8,928 bases of DNA from Desulfobacterales bacterium (GTDB lineage Bacteria; Desulfobacterota; DSM-4660; Desulfatiglandales; B25-G16), in NCBI GenBank assembly GCA_030672485.1, contig DAOVGH010000069.1, positions 1 through 8,928 on the forward strand, written 5' to 3'. Of this stretch, positions 6,010 to 8,928 are shown piece after piece. The notes under the pieces were generated by a model, which was not told the DNA's origin, did not search any database, and saw nothing but the letters and a program-made list of their open reading frames with translations. Each line of letters starts with the position of its first letter. The first letter of the stretch is position 1. The position numbers were made by a program, and so were the translations under genes.

Positions 6010-7623
6010 ATAGAGAAGATACATGGCAAAACAGGTGGCCTCAAGGCCAGCCATCTAAAAAGACTCCAACGCATCTATAGACGCCCCATCCCTCGGGACC
6101 AGCTAATCTCTCGGGAGATTGCACACCGCTTAGGGGAGATCTCTTCCGACATCAACAGACAGGTAGCGCTCCTTATAGGAAGGAGGGGGGATGTGGAATA
6201 TGTGGTCGTGGGCAATGATCAGGGCATTCTCATCCCCGATCTAGCACGTTTTAGATCCGGGCCCGGGCGCTTGAAGGGCCTTCGGTGTATCCATACCCAT
6301 CTCCATGGGGAGCCATTAAGTCAAGAGGATTTAACGGATCTGGCCCTCCTGAAGTTGGATTTGATGTTGTGCCTTGGCATTAACAGCAAGGGAATTTCGG
6401 CTGATCTATGGTATGCCCATCTCCTTCCCAAGAACAATTCAGGGCAGCCATGGACGGTAGAGCACGTACCCGATATCGGCAGGCTGCGTTTTGACTTCTC
6501 GGCATTCATAATCGATCTTGAAGCCGAACTTGCAAAAGCAGGGGCAGGCCTTGGTATGGACGAAAGAGAAAGGGCTGTGCTTGTTAGTGTGGGTAAGGGT
6601 GCGAGAAGGGAGGCGGAGGAATCCCTCGATGAACTAAAGGAGCTGGCCAGGTCAAGTAACCTCCTGGTTGTGGATTGTATCATCCAGAGGCGAACAGGCG
6701 GAGACGCCCGTTTTTCCTTGGGAAAAGGGAAACTGAGCGAGCTGGCTGTGCGTTCTCTTCAGGCAGGGGCCAATCTCTTGATCTTCGACGGTGAGCTAAG
6801 TCCTGCTCAAGTGAGGGTTCTTACAGATCATACGGAGATGAAGATAATTGATAGAAACCAGCTGATATTGGACATATTCGCCAGGAGGGCAATCACGAGA
6901 GAGGGGAAGATCCAGGTGGAGCTTGCTCAACTGAGGTATCTTCTTCCTCGACTGATTACCAAGAACACGGCCATGTCAAGGCTTACCGGTGGGATAGGCG
7001 GTCGAGGTCCTGGGGAGACTAAGTTAGAGATTAATAGAAGGAGGGTGAGGGAGAGGATTGTCCTGTTGAACAAGGAGTTGAAGGAAATTAGGCGACAGAG
7101 GCAGGAGAGGAGGAAAAAGAGGGGCAACAGGGGTGTTCCCGTCATCTCAATTGTCGGGTATACGAATGCCGGGAAATCGACGCTGCTTAATACCTTTACG
7201 AGAAGTCACATAAGGGTAGATGACAGGCTTTTTGTCACGCTCGATCCTACAAGCCGTCGCCTGAGGCTCAGAGACAGGGAGGTTATTATCACCGATACCG
7301 TTGGATTTATCAAGGATTTGCCAGGGGATCTCCTGGAGGCCTTTGCTGCTACCCTTGAGGAACTTCATGAGGCAGAACTGCTCGTCCACGTAGCAGATAT
7401 GAGCAACGCAAGATTGGCGGATCAGATAGAATCAGTAGACAGGACCTTGAACAGCCTTGATCTGGCTGAAATCCCGACTATTTTAGTTCTCAATAAGTGT
7501 GATCAGCTCGATGAAATTCAGACAGCCCGTCTTGCTGAGAGGCTCGGCGGGATCCCCATCTCAGCCATCAATCCGACTACCCTGTCAGGGCTGAGAAAGG
7601 CAATGGAGGATGTCATATTCTGA
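6010..7623 (+). CDS. hflX: Ribosome-associated GTPase HflX, long form with non-canonical or lost start
   Basis: HflX is a GTPase that binds the 50S subunit and can split stalled ribosomes. From the first conventional start (GTG 6193) the frame gives 476 residues. The same open frame continues upstream to a TGA at 5998, encoding KIHGKTGGLKASHLKRLQ...RRPIPRDQL...INRQVALLIGRRGDVEYV, which resembles the N-terminal extension of long HflX proteins I recall from Desulfobacterota. That stretch has no ATG, GTG or TTG. The expected first codon is ATA 6010, with TTGAGG about seven bases before it. Numbering from ATA (537 residues), the features are the glycine-rich GGIGGRGPGETKLE (327-340), G1 GYTNAGKST (383-391), G3 DTVGF (429-433), G4 NKCD (495-498) and G5 SAIN (518-521). 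It ends right after the G domain and lacks the E. coli C-terminal domain. A perfect ribosome site before GTG 6193 makes a shorter product possible. Confidence 0.88.
   Translation: MEKIHGKTGGLKASHLKRLQRIYRRPIPRDQLISREIAHRLGEISSDINRQVALLIGRRGDVEYVVVGNDQGILIPDLARFRSGPGRLKGLRCIHTHLHGEPLSQEDLTDLALLKLDLMLCLGINSKGISADLWYAHLLPKNNSGQPWTVEHVPDIGRLRFDFSAFIIDLEAELAKAGAGLGMDERERAVLVSVGKGARREAEESLDELKELARSSNLLVVDCIIQRRTGGDARFSLGKGKLSELAVRSLQAGANLLIFDGELSPAQVRVLTDHTEMKIIDRNQLILDIFARRAITREGKIQVELAQLRYLLPRLITKNTAMSRLTGGIGGRGPGETKLEINRRRVRERIVLLNKELKEIRRQRQERRKKRGNRGVPVISIVGYTNAGKSTLLNTFTRSHIRVDDRLFVTLDPTSRRLRLRDREVIITDTVGFIKDLPGDLLEAFAATLEELHEAELLVHVADMSNARLADQIESVDRTLNSLDLAEIPTILVLNKCDQLDEIQTARLAERLGGIPISAINPTTLSGLRKAMEDVIF
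6179..6195 (+). promoter_or_regulatory. Perfect internal Shine-Dalgarno before GTG 6193
   Basis: GAAGGAGG (6179-6186) matches the 16S anti-Shine-Dalgarno complement and lies six bases before GTG 6193, the first conventional start codon in the hflX frame. The same bases also encode Gly-Arg-Arg of the conserved GRRGDVEYV segment, so the match may be a by-product of coding. It decides the annotated start if the ATA at 6010 is not used. Confidence 0.5.
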
Positions 7624-8674
7624 TATCACGCCATCCAGTGGATTTGATCTTTTCCCCCTTCCTGGTAATTATGAGGCTCTGACAGTAAGGACGCGCGTTT
7701 ATCAGTCTCGTTCCATGAGCTGGGTCAAGGACAAAGAGTGTAGTTGAAAGCGCATCAGCCTCCATGGCTGTTGGCGCCTGAACTGTGACGCTTACATTCA
7801 TGAGGGGCGATAGTCCGGTCCGGGGATTCACAATATGATGAAAGATCTTCTCCCGGTCAAAGAATACCTCGTAGTTGCCAGAGGTGGCGATGGATCTGTT
7901 TGTGATAGCGACCAGGGCAGGGTAATTCTTATTCTTCAAAGGGTCTTCGATGGCCACCCTCCAGGGCCTGTTATTTCCCTTGTCACCTATTGCCCTGATA
8001 TCCCCCCCTGCGTTTAGAAGGGCATGTTTTATGCCTCGCTGTATCAGCTTTTCAACCGCCTTATCCACAATAAAGCCTTTGGCGATGCCATCCAGGGTAA
8101 TTCCCATGCCATCTTTCCTAAAGGCTATGGTCTCTCCATCAAGGGAGATGAGCCCGGTGTCAACAAGTTCCAGGACCTCGGTGACCTCCTCCTCACGTGG
8201 CAGGACCCTTTCTGGGCCTTCAAAGGATCTGGCAAACACATCCAGGAGTGGCTTCACGGTGATATCGAAGAGGCCATTGCTGATTCCGTGGTAATACATG
8301 GATTTCTTCATCACAAGGGAAACTTCAGGAGGAGCGCCCTTGAGAAATCCATCGCGGTTCAGTTCAGCAACGGGCGTACTACCATTAAATCTGCTCATCA
8401 ATTTGGTCAGTCTTTCTATCTCTTCAAAGGCCACGGCTATGGCCTCCTCTGCATGGTCGGTGGAGGGATCGAGAACTGTTATAGAAACTATTGTCCCCAT
8501 TGCTATTCTCGACCGAGAGACCTTATAGAATTTCCTGTCGAACTTTGCCGCCTCGGCCAAGGATGCGCCTGTGGGGCATGTTACCAAGCTCAGCCCAACC
8601 AAACCGGTGATTTTCAGGAAGTCCCTCCTGTTCATATACCCGTACCGCGTTAGTTGATGCGATTCTCCAAGCAT
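7613..8674 (-). CDS. apbE: FAD:protein FMN transferase (ApbE family), Tat-exported
   Basis: This 353-residue enzyme would attach FMN from FAD to a threonine of periplasmic-facing flavoproteins such as RnfG/NqrC-type subunits. A twin-arginine signal is visible (RRDFLK, 16-21, then a hydrophobic stretch and an Ala-rich exit near 38-43), so it acts outside the cytoplasmic membrane. Family motifs are MGTIVSITV (59-67), GLFDITVKPLL (134-144), DGIAKG (195-200), NAGGD (221-225), TSGNYE (264-269), HHIVNPRTG (279-287) and DALST (307-311), covering the flavin pocket and the metal site. ATG 8674 is preferred because GGAG lies six bases upstream and a promoter fits just before it. ATG 8635, directly before the RR motif, is the alternative but has no clear ribosome site. 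Cys33 lacks a good lipobox. Its last 11 bases overlap the end of convergent hflX. No Rnf, Nqr or other target gene is in the window. Confidence 0.93.
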   Translation of the reverse strand: MLGESHQLTRYGYMNRRDFLKITGLVGLSLVTCPTGASLAEAAKFDRKFYKVSRSRIAMGTIVSITVLDPSTDHAEEAIAVAFEEIERLTKLMSRFNGSTPVAELNRDGFLKGAPPEVSLVMKKSMYYHGISNGLFDITVKPLLDVFARSFEGPERVLPREEEVTEVLELVDTGLISLDGETIAFRKDGMGITLDGIAKGFIVDKAVEKLIQRGIKHALLNAGGDIRAIGDKGNNRPWRVAIEDPLKNKNYPALVAITNRSIATSGNYEVFFDREKIFHHIVNPRTGLSPLMNVSVTVQAPTAMEADALSTTLFVLDPAHGTRLINARPYCQSLIITRKGEKIKSTGWRDIRI

Positions 8675-8701
8675 GTCCTACTCCAGAATAGGTTTTTTCC
8701 G

Positions 8702-8730
8702 TCTATATCACCCGGGTCGATCAATTACAA
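8702..8730 (-). promoter_or_regulatory. Putative promoter of apbE
   Basis: On the minus strand, TTGTAA (plus-strand 8725-8730) and TATAGA (8702-8707) are separated by exactly 17 bases and match the sigma-70 boxes at four of six positions each. The predicted transcript would begin about 20 bases before ATG 8674, fitting that start. The upstream gene on the same strand ends at 8761 and has no visible terminator, so read-through is also possible. Confidence 0.4.
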
Positions 8731-8760
8731 GATTTTTTTCCATGACCTTCCCTTTTTACC

Positions 8761-8928
8761 TTACCCCATTTTCTCCACGGTCATTCCACAGTCTTGCTTC
8801 CCCTCTTTGAGGGATAGGATGAACTTCACCTGCTTTCCCTCCACGATGTGTTCTTCCGATTGTCTTCTGAGCGTACCAAAGTCCGCTGTCTCGAGAAAGG
8901 ACCTGAGAAGCTCTATTTTTTGCTCAAG
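8761..8928 (-). CDS. 3' end of an unrecognised small protein gene, partial
   Basis: A minus-strand frame is open from the right edge to TAA at 8761-8763, giving 55 residues that begin LEQKIELLRSFLETADF and end DCGMTVEKMG. It has a helix-like start with alternating leucines, then charged strand-like segments (HIVEGKQVKFILSL). The composition looks like a real soluble bacterial protein, with no signal peptide or membrane segment in the visible part and one cysteine. The pattern 'ELL..FLE..DF..LR..SE..l.eGk.VkF.l' seems vaguely familiar from conserved hypothetical proteins of sulfate-reducer relatives, but I cannot name a family. apbE begins 86 bases downstream on the same strand, so the two may be co-transcribed. 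Confidence 0.6.
   Translation of the reverse strand, partial: LEQKIELLRSFLETADFGTLRRQSEEHIVEGKQVKFILSLKEGKQDCGMTVEKMG

Noticed and set aside
6321..7389. Minus-strand ORFs inside hflX
   Set aside because: Low-complexity Ser/Leu/Arg-rich translations antisense to the HflX GTPase domain. They are shadows of its codon usage.
7835..8653. Plus-strand ORFs of 60 to 209 codons within 7835-8653
   Set aside because: They lie antisense to apbE, whose family motifs are unmistakable, and their translations show no recognisable domain.
1..8928. Novel defence, mobile or biosynthetic gene system
   Set aside because: All complete genes belong to recognisable metabolic or housekeeping families. No direct-repeat array, integrase, transposase, toxin-antitoxin pair or reverse transcriptase is present.

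Overview
The window looks like ordinary chromosomal DNA of moderate GC from a Gram-negative bacterium, most probably a member of Desulfobacterota (the former Deltaproteobacteria). This is an inference from three things. The rpsF-rpsR-rplI-dnaB block has no ssb gene between rpsF and rpsR. The HflX is of the long type with a 'GLK...RRP' N-terminal extension, which I recall from that group. A Tat-exported ApbE flavin transferase lies on the opposite strand. No rRNA, tRNA, transposase, integrase, CRISPR array or phage gene is visible.

Layout, left to right. The first 100 bases are the 3' end of a gene whose product ends like the PDZ domain of an HtrA/Deg protease. A non-coding stretch of about 320 bases follows, holding two small palindromes. 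Next is a catabolic pair on the plus strand: an iron-containing alcohol dehydrogenase (425-1603) and an AMP-forming acyl-CoA synthetase (1657-3234). Together they could process an alcohol/aldehyde and a carboxylic acid, but the substrate cannot be read from the sequence.

A sigma-70-type promoter whose -35 box overlaps the synthetase stop codon starts the housekeeping block: rpsF (S6), rpsR (S18, one-base overlap), an intrinsic terminator, rplI (L9) and dnaB (replicative helicase), closed by a second hairpin. hflX (ribosome-associated GTPase) comes next. Its conserved N-terminal coding sequence runs about 61 codons upstream of the first conventional start codon (GTG 6193), and that upstream stretch has no ATG, GTG or TTG.

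The right-hand end is on the minus strand. apbE (7613-8674) overlaps the tail of hflX by 11 bases in convergent orientation. It has a likely promoter of its own and lies downstream of the 3' end of an unrecognised gene (8761-8928).

I found no convincing new multi-gene system. The most notable observation is the hflX start region: either a rare ATA start coupled to a 12-codon upstream ORF, a lost start codon, or a shortened protein started from a perfect internal Shine-Dalgarno site. Lesser points are the terminator inside the ribosomal-protein block, the zinc-ribbon form of S18, and the unknown gene upstream of apbE.
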